Assembly (NCBI GenBank): GCA_051294375.1
Contig: JBJCIZ010000810.1
Span: forward strand, 1-64,000
DNA: 64,000 bases
DNA from: Paraspadella gotoi
Lineage: Eukaryota; Chaetognatha
Reading direction: 5' to 3'
Shown here one piece after another: positions 48,890 through 59,634 of the stretch. Position numbers and translations under genes: made by a program. Each line of letters opens with the position of its first letter. The first letter of the stretch is position 1. The notes under the pieces are model-generated. The model did not search any database. It worked only from the letters and a program-made list of their open reading frames with translations, and was not told the DNA's origin.

Positions 48890-49590
48890 GGAGATACTTG
48901 AGAATAAAGATTTCGATTGTTTGTATTACTGTTTTTTGCTGAACTAGTAGAGATGCTCAATAATAGATAACTATGAGGAAATAAAAGTTGGCGATTGGTA
49001 AACAAACAGTCTCTAACCGAGTCTCGCCGATTGTCGACTTTAGAATGGCTTCTGGAAGAGGAGGGGAAGAAGAAGAAGGCAGGTTCAGTCCCTTGTTGAT
49101 AGACCTCACGGAGGAGGATGAAGATGATACTCACCCCCCCATCCTCCCCCTCTCCTCCTTCACCCCCTCCTCCCACCTCATGGATAGAAAATGGGGGAGA
49201 GGAGGGGAGGAGGAGAGGGGTGGAGGAGTTGGGGGGTGGATGGATGGAAAATGGGGGTTACTCATCCTCGGAAATCGAGTTAAGAGAAGTCGGGGGGGCC
49301 TTTCTCGATTCTCCGAGGCTTCCCGAGTCAACTCGGAAGACCTCCTTAGTGTCGTTGTCGTTGTCGGTCTCGTCGTCGTCGTTTGTCTCGGCGTCGTCGT
49401 CGTCGTCCGTCTCGGCGTCGTTGTCGTCGCCGTGAGGGATAAGTGTCGAGATCTGATAAGAGAGAGAGAAGAGAGAAAAAAAAATTCGAGGCGAAAAAAA
49501 AACATTCAAGGCGAAAAAAAACCATTCGAGGCGAAAAAAAATAAACTTACAACAAGAGACGAAAGCGTTCCATGGCGGCGCGCGTAAAGC
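48890..49590. other. GC-rich locus, possibly coding; strand unresolved
   Basis: Minus strand: ATG at 49573 gives MERFRLL, then donor GTAAGT (49549) and an acceptor after a long pyrimidine tract (TCTTATCAG, about 49451). The acidic frame that follows (HGDDNDAETDDDDDAETND) ends at SISEDE-stop. It is not the frame the start exon would enter, so phases disagree. Plus strand: 48988-49587 is open for 199 codons and contains LLIDLTEEDEDDTHPP, a textbook SUMO-interacting motif, but also poly-Val runs from a GTC repeat. Both strands cannot be right. A 20-base A-rich tandem repeat (ATTCGAGGCGAAAAA type) lies at 49480-49545. Confidence 0.35.
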
Positions 49591-49599
49591 GCCAGCATT

Positions 49600-50020
49600 G
49601 GTCGCGGACGAACGCTGTCAGAAACAAGAGAGAAAGAGACGACTAGTTAGTGTTTCCGTTGCCATGACCCAATTCTTCTTGAAAAGCTTACTTTCTGTTT
49701 TTCCTTCTGTTTACGCAATTCTGGAAGAGAGAGAGAAAGAAAGGAATTAGTATAAATGTTAATATTTTTTGTGTTATCCCAATATACACTGTAAATACAC
49801 TAACATTACACTGTTCCGATTCCCCTAAAACGGGGCCTTCTTGAAGTTTGAGGTTGTTGCTATTGGTCAATTTGACCAAAAAAAAAAAACTATAAAAAGT
49901 TTCTTTTTTTTTTAATTCTAAAAATTAAAAAAACGCCAATAAGTATAAATATCAGAAAAAAAATCCAAAAAAATATTAATTCTATGTCTATCATGGATTT
50001 ATCCCAAAAACCATCACACT
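49600..50020. other. No gene recognised upstream of the Polinton block
   Basis: AT-rich. A short frame at 49984 (start ATGTCTATCATGG) might be the true N-terminus of the ATPase, shifted by an indel. Confidence 0.4.
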
Positions 50021-50026
50021 GTTTAA

Positions 50027-50562
50027 ACAACGTTTCAAGATTCCCACATATGTATTTTTTTTAGTGGAAAAACGACTTTAATTCTACGGCTTTTGCGCAA
50101 CATATCAAGCGTCTGTTCTACCCCAGTTAACAAAATAACATATTTTTATGAACGGTTCAATCCAGAATTCGACAAGGCTAAAGAGGAAATTCCAAATATT
50201 GAATTTCGTCAAGGGGCGGATGAATCCTACTTCTCCGATAATGTAGAAGATGAAATACCCACCGATGGTCAAGAGGGGTTACCTCATAATATCATCGTAT
50301 TAGATGACAATCTGAAATCGTATTCAAAAAATTGGTTGATGATAGCCTTTTCGGTGATGATTCATCATAAAAAAAGTCTATCATAGCCGTCTCTCACAAG
50401 ATTTTTTCACAGACAAATAAAGAATTACGTTTTATCCAAGGTCAGTGCTCATATTTAATCTTATGTAATTTGAGGAGGGATCGCTCATCTCTCATTCACC
50501 TCGGCAGACAATTGGAGCCAAGATGTCCCTTAAGTTTACTGGAAATATTTGATGACATTAAT
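50027..50562 (+). pseudogene. Polinton packaging ATPase (A32/FtsK-HerA type), frameshifted
   Basis: The genome-packaging ATPase of Polinton/adintovirus-like elements. A Walker A remnant SGKTT sits at 50063-50077, but the preceding glycine of the P loop is missing. Then comes KITYFYERFNPEFDKAK, typical of this family. Walker B is NIIVLDDN (about 50308), followed by an IHHKKS block. A shift in the A tract near 50372 moves the frame; its C-terminal part then reads on to TAA at 50562 and includes LGRQLEPR. The upstream frame is closed at 50024, so the N-terminus is also shifted. It is first in a plus-strand row with the other Polinton genes. Identity confident, function lost. Confidence 0.75.
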
Positions 50563-50605
50563 TAATATTCACAATTTATTTCACTCAAGTTTATTTTGTT
50601 AAAAA

Positions 50606-50944
50606 ATGAATTCTTCCCTAGCCGTGAAAAGATTCAAAGAAAATCTTCCGTTCTTGAATCAAATCAAAAAATTAACCGCTTCTCAACAAAGAAAAGATTT
50701 TCTTCTCACCCTCAGCGACATTTGTTTAAACATATTAAAAGAAAACATAAAATTAAAACTGTCACAAATAGAAAAACTAAGAAAGTTTAAACACATTTTA
50801 CACGGATTATCTTTAAAGAGAACCTCTTTGAAGCAAAGAAAGAAATTCGTTCAGAAAGGTGGGTTTCTCTCAACTGTTCTTTCCTTTTTACCATTGGCTG
50901 CTATGTTAATTAACCAAATAGTTCAATCTACCAAAAAAAAGTAA
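50606..50944 (+). CDS. Polinton small basic protein with hydrophobic C-terminus
   Basis: Intact 112 codons. The N-terminal two thirds are basic and helical, with an LSLKRTSLKQRKKFVQKGG segment. The C-terminus (FLSTVLSFLPLAAMLINQI) is a hydrophobic or membrane-active helix. The pattern of a helical Arg/Lys region, then QKGGF and a hydrophobic tail recurs in small proteins next to the integrase and ATPase in animal Polintons. The role is unproven; a minor virion or membrane-lytic function would fit. It begins 44 bases after the ATPase remnant and stops 5 bases before the next gene, the tight spacing expected of the element. Confidence 0.6.
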   Translation: MNSSLAVKRFKENLPFLNQIKKLTASQQRKDFLLTLSDICLNILKENIKLKLSQIEKLRKFKHILHGLSLKRTSLKQRKKFVQKGGFLSTVLSFLPLAAMLINQIVQSTKKK

Positions 50945-50949
50945 TAATA

Positions 50950-51666
50950 ATGACTCAAAGAAAACAACCCTTAAGATTCAGCGAAAAGATGTTTCTTATT
51001 TCAGAAAGAGATCTTAATAATTATGGATTGGATAAAAATAAACAGGAGATTAAAAAAAAATATTTACCTGATGATATAAAAGTTCGCACATTGAACGACG
51101 AGTTTATTCGTTCCAAGGCCCACGAAGAAGTTTTAGAAGCCCAGAATTTGGCCCATCTGCAATCAAAGGTACAACCAATTTTACAATCTTTGTCATCTTT
51201 CGGTTCTCCCGATTTAAATTCACAGCTGACAAACTCGTTACAATTCATCCCTAATGTAAAGATCGAAAACAATCAGGTTTTTCTCGATGATAACTCGCTG
51301 GGGACTTTGTCAGATATCTTATCTGATTTAAAAGCAAACAATATTTCTAACAACCCTTTTAAAATTCAATCTCGTTTGTACAAATTGATCGAAAACAATT
51401 TAGCAAAGGAAAAAGAACAAAAAAAGAGAAAACGAATCAAACTTACCGACGATAATGAAGATGACGACGAATTAGAAAAGGAGATTGTTGCGCAGGTAGG
51501 TCGCCCTAGAGGCCGACCACCCAAGAAAAAGGTTTCTCCCGGTAAGGCCAAAGTTCCCGTGAGGTCTACGACAAGGACAAGGCCCTCCACTCGTTCTTCT
51601 TCTAATAAAGTTGCAAGCAATCCGCCCCTGCGAGATGTCGGCGGCGTCAAATGGTTCGGAGTCTGA
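50950..51666 (+). CDS. Polinton-encoded AT-hook protein
   Basis: Intact 238 codons. The first 160 residues are polar and helical without a domain I recognise. They are followed by a Lys/Arg stretch (EKEQKKRKRIK), an acidic patch (DDNEDDDELEKE) and an AT-hook (VGRPRGRPPKKK, about residue 185), which binds the minor groove of AT-rich DNA. A Ser/Arg/Thr-rich basic tail ends near DVGGVKWFGV. Start ATG at 50950 lies 5 bases after the previous stop, and the 3' end overlaps the integrase start by 32 bases. The position suggests a core or DNA-organising protein; that is inference. No homologue can be named with certainty. Confidence 0.6.
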   Translation: MTQRKQPLRFSEKMFLISERDLNNYGLDKNKQEIKKKYLPDDIKVRTLNDEFIRSKAHEEVLEAQNLAHLQSKVQPILQSLSSFGSPDLNSQLTNSLQFIPNVKIENNQVFLDDNSLGTLSDILSDLKANNISNNPFKIQSRLYKLIENNLAKEKEQKKRKRIKLTDDNEDDDELEKEIVAQVGRPRGRPPKKKVSPGKAKVPVRSTTRTRPSTRSSSNKVASNPPLRDVGGVKWFGV

Positions 51667-52565
51667 AAAAAAAGAAAATGATATATTGCGTAAAGCATAT
51701 TATCAAATGCCCGCGATAAGCGCTCTCGCTTCCGAAACTGAGTTTTTAAAATGGGCTAAACGATTAAAGTCAGAAAATATCCCACAAACAAAAGCAAAAG
51801 ACTTTTTAGAGGCTCAAAAAACGGCGGTGGCTTACAAACAGATTAGGAGACCAAAACGTTACTATAGAAACATACCCAGAATGAAAGTAAATTCTAATTG
51901 GTTAGTTGACCCCGCCGATTTGGTCGAATTAAAAAAATTTTCTGTTTATAGATTCGCATTCTGCGTCATTGACAATTTTAGTAAATTATCTTTTGTGACC
52001 TTGTTAAAGAAAAAAACCACTTCACTGGAATGACAGACCGACGAAGATCTTAACCGGACTTTCACCGTCCCAAGTTCACTGGAATCCTGATAAATACGAA
52101 AAAAGAGTTAGGGAAAATTATTTGCTTCGGTCTAGAATACACAAAGAGAGAATAAGAAAATATTATAAAACAAAAGAAAAACTTAATGTGGGAGATTCTG
52201 TGCTTTTGGCTAAACCCAAAACATTACTGAGTCCCAGAGGTTATCATTCTCCTTTCGACGCTTCCCAGATTTTTAAAATAAAATCAAAATTAAACTCGAC
52301 GCCGCCCACCTTTAAATTGGTCAACTCAGAAGGGAAAGATCATAAAGGCGTTTTTTACCGATACAGTTTGGCTAAAATAAATCCAACTAATTCTTCCGAC
52401 TTTTATTCATTAAAATCCGTGAGAAAAAGAAAAAGTGGAGAAAAACAATTTCTAGTTTCAAAACTGGGTGAAACCAAATCAAACTGGATCGACGAAAAAA
52501 CCTTTAAACAATTAAAAAATGATGAAAAGGGATTTTATGGTCAGGCTGTGGAGCTCGGACAGTAA
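51635..52565 (+). pseudogene. Polinton integrase (retroviral-type, chromodomain-like end), internal deletion
   Basis: Starts at ATG 51635 inside the preceding gene. Residues 1-75 are the N-terminal helical region (ISALASETEFLKWAKRLKS). The RNase H core begins with WLVDPADLVEL, holding the first catalytic Asp, and FCVIDNFSKLSFVTLL, then stops at 52031-52033. A second frame resumes with WNDRPTKILTGLSPSQVHWN, the end of the core. It continues into the basic C-terminal domain (KLNVGDSVLLAKPKTL...) to the stop at 52563-52565. The middle of the core, with the other acidic residues, is missing: about 90 residues compared with the family. An 11-base repeat TTCACTGGAAT lies at 52021 and 52075, beside the break. 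Confidence 0.75.
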
Positions 52566-53550
52566 ACAATATTTCCCATCTAATTCCTCATCAAATTTTA
52601 CGAATAAGCTGCCAGAAAGTATCATCATACCTCCAGAGATCCTTTATTGAGGTTGGGGTCTCTGAGTTATCTTACGTGGATGACTTTGAGAACATCGTTC
52701 CTGGAAGAAAAAATGTCGTAAGGGTAATACAATTTATTTCTTAAAGAAATACAAACAAGTTCTTTAATTAATATTTTTCTATTTTTAGGTTTTTGACTGG
52801 TTAGTCGAAATGCCAGTTGGTCATCCAAAAAATCCCTATCCTACAACTGTCTGGGGAGATTTTTATGAACTCAGCATATAGAAGGGAAAATACGACGGTT
52901 TTTTAATATGCAGAACTTTGAATAAGTTTATACAAGAAAATGTACCCAGACTTCAAGATGATGATGTGTTTTCATTCAATCAAGATGAAGGTTATATAGA
53001 ATATAAAACTGAAAATAAGTGGTTAACTATAGAAATCGAAGGTGAAATTTTATACATAAATGGGATTGTGGAATTCAAAGGACTCTGGATTAGTTACGAT
53101 AGGAAAAAGCAAATCGTCGTTTCAATATTCATATCCCTTGTTGAACCAAGATGGGAGCCCTCAGTTGGACGCCGACGGGAATCCTAGGGTCGAAACGAGA
53201 TTTTTTAGCAACGACAGAACGATGAAAAGTCTGGACGAGACAAATAGTCACTTTTATACCCCATCCAATTATATTTAGAAGATCTCGCTTTGATATATAC
53301 TTCAATTTTTTCTGTTGGCCTAATGGGAATTCTATGTAAATACAATAAAAGTTCAAAGAACTAATGGGAGAGTTATGCAAGATTTTCACAATATTCAATA
53401 TTTTCCACTGGCTAAAAATTATATCGATTTTATTGATATAAGTTTAAAGAATATAAACGGAGACTCCCTGTATTTTACCGAGAAATCTGCGAAACAGCCT
53501 GTATTCATCACTCTACATTTTCGCCCAGCAAGGAGTATAAGAAGAAACAT
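52537..53550 (+). pseudogene. Polinton penton-type (minor capsid) protein, intron-containing and frameshifted
   Basis: ATG at 52537 overlaps the integrase end by 29 bases. The N-terminal part matches the penton-side protein of Polintons: SSSNFTNKLPESIILPPE, then (after a shift near 52645) IEVGVSELSYVDDF. An intron with GTAATA...TTTTTAG ends lies at about 52722-52789. The middle holds a TAG at 52879-52881 and a further shift near 53060, and continues with KSSFQYSYPLLNQDG. The last exon-like segment (FHNIQYFPLAKNYIDFIDIS ... VFITLHFRP) is the typical terminus. In the element this protein would form the capsid vertices. It is broken at least three times. Some breaks could be sequencing errors, but the in-frame stop argues for decay. 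Confidence 0.65.
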
Positions 53551-53578
53551 CATTGAGAGAGAGAGAGAAGAAGAAAAA

Positions 53579-54867
53579 ACAAGTTTGAGCAAACAATGTC
53601 GGATCTGCCTACGATAATTAATTAATTAATTAATTAATCGATTAATTAATTAATTAATTTTAATATGTAATAATTAATTTTAAATTTATATTCAACTTAT
53701 CATCATCGATGTCCTTAAAATTGGGTTAGGACAGTTATTAAATATGTTTTGTTTACATTTTATCAAAACAAACAAATATCCTTTATTTTATTTTATGTCT
53801 CCTTGTCTCTCTCACTCTCTCTCTCTCTCTCTCTTTTTATGCAATTGCGACGATCTTTATGCTTTTAAGATTTTTTTAACTTGCATAATTTTTTCACATT
53901 AATTAATTAATTAATTAACTAATTAATTAATTTAAACATTTATTAGTAATCATTAATATTAAAGATTCAAGTAAATGTGACTTATGTTTTCCATCTAAAA
54001 TCCATTTCCACTGGCACAATTCCGTCAAAACTTTATATAGTTATTATATATTAATAAATATTTAAAAGCTTCAGTGCAACAATCCAATGAACTAAATCAA
54101 AAAGTTACATTGAAAATCGATTTAGTAGTAAAAGGAAAAAAAAATTTAAAGAGAACTAGGAGTTATAAAAAGTGTTCAATTTTGGCCCGCCTTACTAGAT
54201 ATTAGGCCGGAACAGGTTGAAAACTAGAAGTTCTCTCAAATGGTTAATGGTTAATGGTTAAGCGACTATTAAATAATATAAAATGAAAATAATTTTTAAA
54301 ATTTTGCTTATCAATTTTTTTATAGATTCTGATAGAGCTTTAAAAGTTAGATAAAGGTTATTAATACAACTTTTTTTTTGTTTTATTAATGAAAAATTTT
54401 TAAAAATAAAATTCAGCCAATAATGATAATGATGATAATTTTTTAAGGTTTTTTCTATTTTTAACCAATTTATTGTCAAAATTTGAAAAAATTATAGTAC
54501 TAACTTTCATTTAACTTTTTAAGCTCTACAAGAATCCGTTCTTAAAAAAATCAAATTTTTAAAATTTTTTTTGTCATTTGTTATATTATTAATAAATATT
54601 TAAAAGCTTCAGTGCAACAACCCAATGAACTAATTCAAAAAGTTACATTGAAATCGATTTAGTAGTAGAAGGAAAAAAGAAATTTTTTTGAGAGAACTAG
54701 AAGTTATAAAAAGTGTTCAATTTTGGCCCACCTTACTAGATATATTGCATGTGATTAAACAATGTTATCGGAATAATAATTTTATCAATTTTATGTATTT
54801 TGTAAGTATTTTAATTATTTTTATTCAGTGAGTAAAATAACTTTTTTATTCGCTAATTTTTATTTCG

Positions 54868-54907
<40 letters not shown>

Positions 54908-55051
54908 AATTGCAACGATCCTTATGCTCATTTTTCTGCTCTCTCTCTGAAGAGAAAAGGCCGAGACCGACGGAGACGTCCAGATCTGACCCATTCGACC
55001 GATTGACCGATCGACCGGACGGACTGACCTGACTCTTTCTCCACCTCTTCT

Positions 55052-55084
<33 letters not shown>

Positions 55085-55448
55085 CAAACTTACTAGGACG
55101 AGATCAAACAAGACAGATTTAGATTCACTGGATCACATTTTAGAGAGACCGTCAACTACTTTCTTACAAAGTTTCTATTACGTTTTTACTGGAGAATCTT
55201 CTACGATTTATTTGATTCTTCTCGATTTGATCTCGATTTTCTCCACGGATTTTATTTACATTTTATTACATTTTTTTACTTTTATTCACGCATTATTCTT
55301 TTCCGACTTTTCGAGCTTCAGTTCATAAAACGTTTTGGGATACTTTTCGCCAGATAAGTTACGACCAAGTGGACCATCCTCACCTCAAGAGGCTCTCTCT
55401 CTCTCTCTTTGCAATTGCGACGATCCTATGCTCATTTTTCTGCTCTCT

Positions 55449-55488
<40 letters not shown>

Positions 55489-57215
55489 TAATAAAGATTC
55501 AAGTAAATGTAACTTATGTTTTTTCCATTTAAACTCATTTCCACTGGCACAATTCCGTCAAAACTTTATATCTAGCTTCTTCACACAATTTCCTACCCGC
55601 TCACAAAATTTCATTTTAATCTATTATTGGTTAAAATAAGTAAAAAGATTCAAGTAAATGTGACTCATATTTTTTTCATTTAAACTCATTTCCACTCGTA
55701 CGTTTCCACCGAAACTTTATATCAAGCATCGTTACACATTTTTCTACCCACACAAAAAATTTGAACTCAATCTATCCATCCAATTATAATTAATTACTAA
55801 TTAGAGTACTTATTGGTTAAAATAATTAAAAATATTTTAGTAAATGCGACTTATGTTTTTTCCTCTTAAACTCACACGATTCCGTCGAAACTTTATATCC
55901 AGCTTTATCACACACTTTCCTACCCACACACAAAATTTCTTTTCCAATCCAACCAGCCAATCACGAGTTATTGGAGCTTTGCTAAGGTGGGACGGATGGA
56001 CGGATTGATTGACTGATTAATTAATTATTGATTAATTAATTGACTAATTGATTAATTAACTGATTAATTATTTGATTTATTAATACATCCTGGATATACA
56101 TTTAATATAAAAGGAAAAAGAATTATAATGAATTAGTGAAACAGGTTTTTTTGTGTTTTTTTCCATTTAAACTCATTTTCACTCAAAAGATTCCATCGAA
56201 ACTTGGTTTCCTGTTCAATCACACACTTTTCTACTCACATACAAAATTCCAGGTCAATCGATAATTAAGTGGTAATAAGCTAACTTGGTCAACTTGCATA
56301 ATTTTATCAACTGGCATAATTTTATCAACTGGCATAATTTTATCAACTGGCCTAATTTGGTCAACTGGCCTAATTTGGTCAACTAGCATAATTCAACTTG
56401 CAGAATTTGGTCAACTGGCATAATTTGGTCAACTAAGAATTTGGTCAACTGGCATATTTTTGTCAATTGGCATAATTTGGTCAATCAATCAATCAATCAA
56501 TCAACATCAATCAATCAATCAGAGAGAGATAGAGAGAAACTTTAAAAAATTCAAATTAAATGTGTCTTTTGGTTTTCTAATTTGAACTCTTTTCCACTCC
56601 TACGATTCCATCAAAAAATTTATATCCAGCTTTATCACATACTTTCCTACCCACACACAAAATTCCATTTCGATTTATCTATTCAATTTTTAATAAACAT
56701 AATAATTATGAGTAAATTGAAGTAAAATACTTCAAGTAAATATGACTTTTGTTTTTCCATTTTAACTCATTTCCACTCGCACGATTCCATCGAAACTTTA
56801 TATCCAGCTCAATCACACACTTCCCTACCATCATACAAAATTTCAAGTCAATTGCCCTATCCACTCATGAGCAATTGGCGTTCAAATAGTGAAATATATT
56901 TTTTTTGTTTTTTCCATTTAAACCAATTTCCACTCGCACGATTCCCTCGAAACTTCATATCCATCTCAATCACACAGTTTCCTACCCACACACAAAATTT
57001 CATACCAATCCATCCATACAATCACGAGTAATTGGAGTTTTTTGCTAAGGTGGGACGACGGACGGACGACGGACATCGTTTTTTTTGCATAATTTATCAT
57101 AATTCGATGTTCTGACATGATATAAGTGTGTGCCCGACAATATTGAGGGGCGGACCGACCGACCGAAAAAGTGAGTTAGAGAGTCGGGATCTGCTGATAA
57201 GCAGATCCGACTAAA
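53579..57215 (+). mobile_element. Cluster of Helentron-like repeats splitting the Polinton
   Basis: Begins like the 26.7 kb element (AGTTTGAGCAAACAATGTCG) and ends with the hairpin GATCTGCTGATAAGCAGATC at 57189-57208, then CTAA. The block CTCATTTCCACTCGCACGATTCC recurs four or five times. Simple repeats fill the rest: (TTAA)n at 53612-53655 and 53898-53935, (TC)n at 53806, 54868, 55065 and 55440, and an 18-base minisatellite at 56280-56480. A 150-base direct duplication lies at 54048-54205 and 54590-54742 (AGCTTCAGTGCAACAA). No protein genes. Confidence 0.6.
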
Positions 57216-57226
57216 AATCTGACCTC

Positions 57227-57706
57227 ATGATTTATCCACTCAAACTACCTTTCAATCATTTGCGGGGGTTATCAAAATATGCCACTCCTACTTATCGTGG
57301 GTCTGGATATGGGGGAATTATTGGCCATTCCGTCCCTCAGACTGGTCAGAACATGTTTCAGTCCCTCGCCAGCTTTTTCAAACCGCTTTTAAGGTCCATT
57401 GGTCCAGCGGTTAAGTCCTTAAAACCTTGGGCTTTGAAAGTTATGAAAAAATTGGGAAAGGCAACGGTGGACAGCGGTATAGGAGCTGACGCTTTAACGG
57501 GCAGGTTACAACGAAGGAAGCCTTAAAAGAGGGCGTTACGGAAACTAAAAAAAAAGGAAAAAAAAATTTAAAAAAAGAAATTCCTGAGCAAACCTATAAA
57601 AGAATTAAAACATAAAAAAATCTTCAGTTTGGTTCGGGGAAAAAAAAAAAAAAAAAGCGACGTAGAAAAGAAGACAAAAAAAAACCGCGACAGAGCAAAC
57701 TGTTAA
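57227..57706 (+). pseudogene. Polinton pX-like virion core protein, copy 1 (frameshifted)
   Basis: Same gene as 59129-59614. One base is missing in the ACAACGAAGG stretch near 57513, so the frame ends early at 57526, and further A-tract indels follow. The N-terminal part with YATPTYRGSGYGG and the Lys-rich hydrophobic helix is intact. It starts 19 bases after the Helentron-like hairpin, so the repeat sits directly upstream of this gene. Confidence 0.7.
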
Positions 57707-57724
57707 AAATATTCTATTATCGTC

Positions 57725-59099
57725 ATGGCCTTTGCGGACGATAACCTGACTCGCGGATATGGTGTGGATCCACACGCGGAATGCGTTCACGGGGCTCTGG
57801 ATCTGTTACAAACCAGCCTATGATGCAAAAGCAAGTGGAATCTTGTTACTATGAGGAAATTTTACCTCTAAACTCACTGGCTGAGAATAGGTAATAATAA
57901 ATTCTTAATTGTAAACTGAAAAAGAATAATTAGTCTTTCAACATGTTTTTTTTTCAGTACTGCGAATTCTATCCATTTTTCGTTGCCGCCTTCCATGGAT
58001 ATGACAGCTTTGAATGAAAGTTACTACTCTGTAACTCTCAAGGTCGTTAAAAGTTTGGGTGCGCCTTTGGATCCGTTTACGGCGCCAAATGCAACGACGA
58101 AAAAGGGTAATCACGTGGCTTTAACCCAAATGGCCGCTTCTAGTTTATGGGCGGACGTCAATTATAAGCTGCAGCATGTCTACACCAACGATGTGAATCA
58201 AACATACCCTTACAAGGCAGATCTACTCGTCGAGCTCAACTATTCTAAAAACGTCAAGGAAAAAAAAATGCGCCTGGCTGGTTGGTGTTCGGATCCGGAC
58301 AAAACGGTAGAGTTGCCCAATGCCTTAGCAAGCGAAGAATCGGGTTTTAAAACCCACGCATCTTGGACGAAGAGTGGTGAATTGCTTTTATACGGCGCCA
58401 TCTTTTCACCAATGTTCTTACAATCGAGATTATTATTGCCACAAACTTACAGCAATCTAGAATTTCAAAAATCTTCTATGGCTTTTGTACTTGATAGCAA
58501 CAGCGATAACAACGAATTTAAAGTGGTACTAACGGGAATGAGCTTGTATCTCAAAAGGGTCGTCATGGCTGCTTCGTTCAAGTTGCAACTCGAGGATAAA
58601 TTGGCGCGTGGCAGTCTCGCAAGATACGTTTGCAAAGTGACCAGCGTTCGTACTTTTAACATCTCGGCCAATCAGAAACTGGCCACGTTCGAATCAATCT
58701 ATGACAACAATATAATTCCATTTTTCAGCGCCATCGCAATTGTGACGACCGAGAGTTTTGTGGGAAATTTCAGAAATCCTTTTAATTATCACCATCACAA
58801 TGTGACATCGTTAAAGGTGTCTTATTCTAAACTCACTTTGCCCGGAACGGACGGCTTCAAGACAAATTTTCATACGGGAGAAGAAGACTACTTACAAGGG
58901 TATTTAAATCTTCAAAGGGACGACTTCCATCTCAACGGTTGCATCGACTTGACTTTGGACGAGTGGGCCAAAAAAGGATATACCATCTGGAATATAGGTA
59001 AAGAAGATTAAAATTAATTTCGTACGAAAAAACTACAACTTAAATTTCCCCCCCTTTTTTTTCAGGAACTCCTTATTGGACCCCTTACAACAGCGACCA
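57725..59099 (+). CDS. Polinton major-capsid-type protein (F54H12.2-like), copy 1, three exons
   Basis: The protein family annotated as F54H12.2-like in many invertebrates, encoded by Polinton-type elements and taken as the double jelly-roll capsid subunit. Exon 1 57725-57890 (HAECVHGALDLL is the conserved start block), intron 57891-57957, exon 2 57958-58997, intron 58998-59065, exon 3 59066 to the N gap. Both introns are GT..AG with pyrimidine tracts. Exon 2 keeps the family landmarks: TYPYKADLLVELNY (about residue 130), RLLLPQTYSNLEF, LYLKRVVM, RNPFNYHHHN and DDFHLNG...KKGYTIWN. Exon 2 is open throughout (1040 bases). Exon 1 has two extra bases compared with the other copies, which breaks its frame. 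Exon 3 is cut by the gap. Confidence 0.75.
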
Positions 59100-59109
59100 N
59101 NNNNNNNNN
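59100..59109. other. Assembly gap
   Basis: Ten N bases between two near-identical capsid-module copies; a likely misjoin point. Confidence 1.
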
Positions 59110-59128
59110 CGACTAAAAATCTGACCTC

Positions 59129-59614
59129 ATGATTTATCCACTCAAACTACCTTTCAATCATTTGCGGGTGGGGTTATCAAAATATGCCACTCCTACTTAT
59201 CGTGGGTCTGGATATGGGGGAATTATTGGCCATTCCGTCCCTCAGACTGGTCAGAACATGTTTCAGTCCCTCGCCAGCTTTTTCAAACCGCTTTTAAGGT
59301 CCATTGGTCCAGCGGTTAAGTCCTTAAAACCTTGGGCTTTGAAAGTTATGAAAAAATTGGGAAAGGCAACGGTGGACAGCGGTATAGGAGCTGACGCTTT
59401 AACGGGCAGGTTACAACCGAAGGAAGCCTTAAAAGAGGGCGTTACGGAAACTAAAAAAAAAGCAAAAAAAAATTTAAAAAAAGAATTCCTGAGCAAACCT
59501 ATAAAAGAATTAAAACATAAAAAAAAGCTTCAGTTTGGTTCGGGGAAAAAAAAAAAAAAAAAGCGACGTAGAAAAAAGAAGACAAAAAAAAACCGCGACA
59601 GAGCAAACTGTTAA
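59129..59614 (+). CDS. Polinton pX-like virion core protein, copy 2 (intact)
   Basis: 161 codons, the only undamaged copy of three. Residues 15-35 hold YATPTYRGSGYGGIIGHS, resembling the start of the adenovirus pX/pVI-like core protein in adintoviruses. An amphipathic helix follows (MFQSLASFFKPLLRSIGPAV), then an ADALTGRLQPKEALKEGV block shared by Polinton core proteins and a strongly basic tail of Lys/Arg runs. The expected role is packing DNA in the virion and perhaps membrane disruption. It sits just upstream of the capsid gene, as in related elements. A cleaved precursor is possible, but no protease gene is visible in the window. Confidence 0.7.
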   Translation: MIYPLKLPFNHLRVGLSKYATPTYRGSGYGGIIGHSVPQTGQNMFQSLASFFKPLLRSIGPAVKSLKPWALKVMKKLGKATVDSGIGADALTGRLQPKEALKEGVTETKKKAKKNLKKEFLSKPIKELKHKKKLQFGSGKKKKKKRRRKKKTKKNRDRANC

Positions 59615-59634
59615 AAATATTCTATTAATCGTCA

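Noticed and set aside
53129-53398. 89-codon minus-strand frame
   Set aside because: Antisense to the broken penton-type gene, with no independent support.
54860-55111. Open frame rich in RERERE on the minus strand
   Set aside because: Product of (TC)n simple repeats inside the Helentron-like cluster.
56280-56480. CRISPR-like regularly spaced repeat
   Set aside because: Units are contiguous variants of one 18-base motif without distinct spacers, in a eukaryotic genome with no cas genes.
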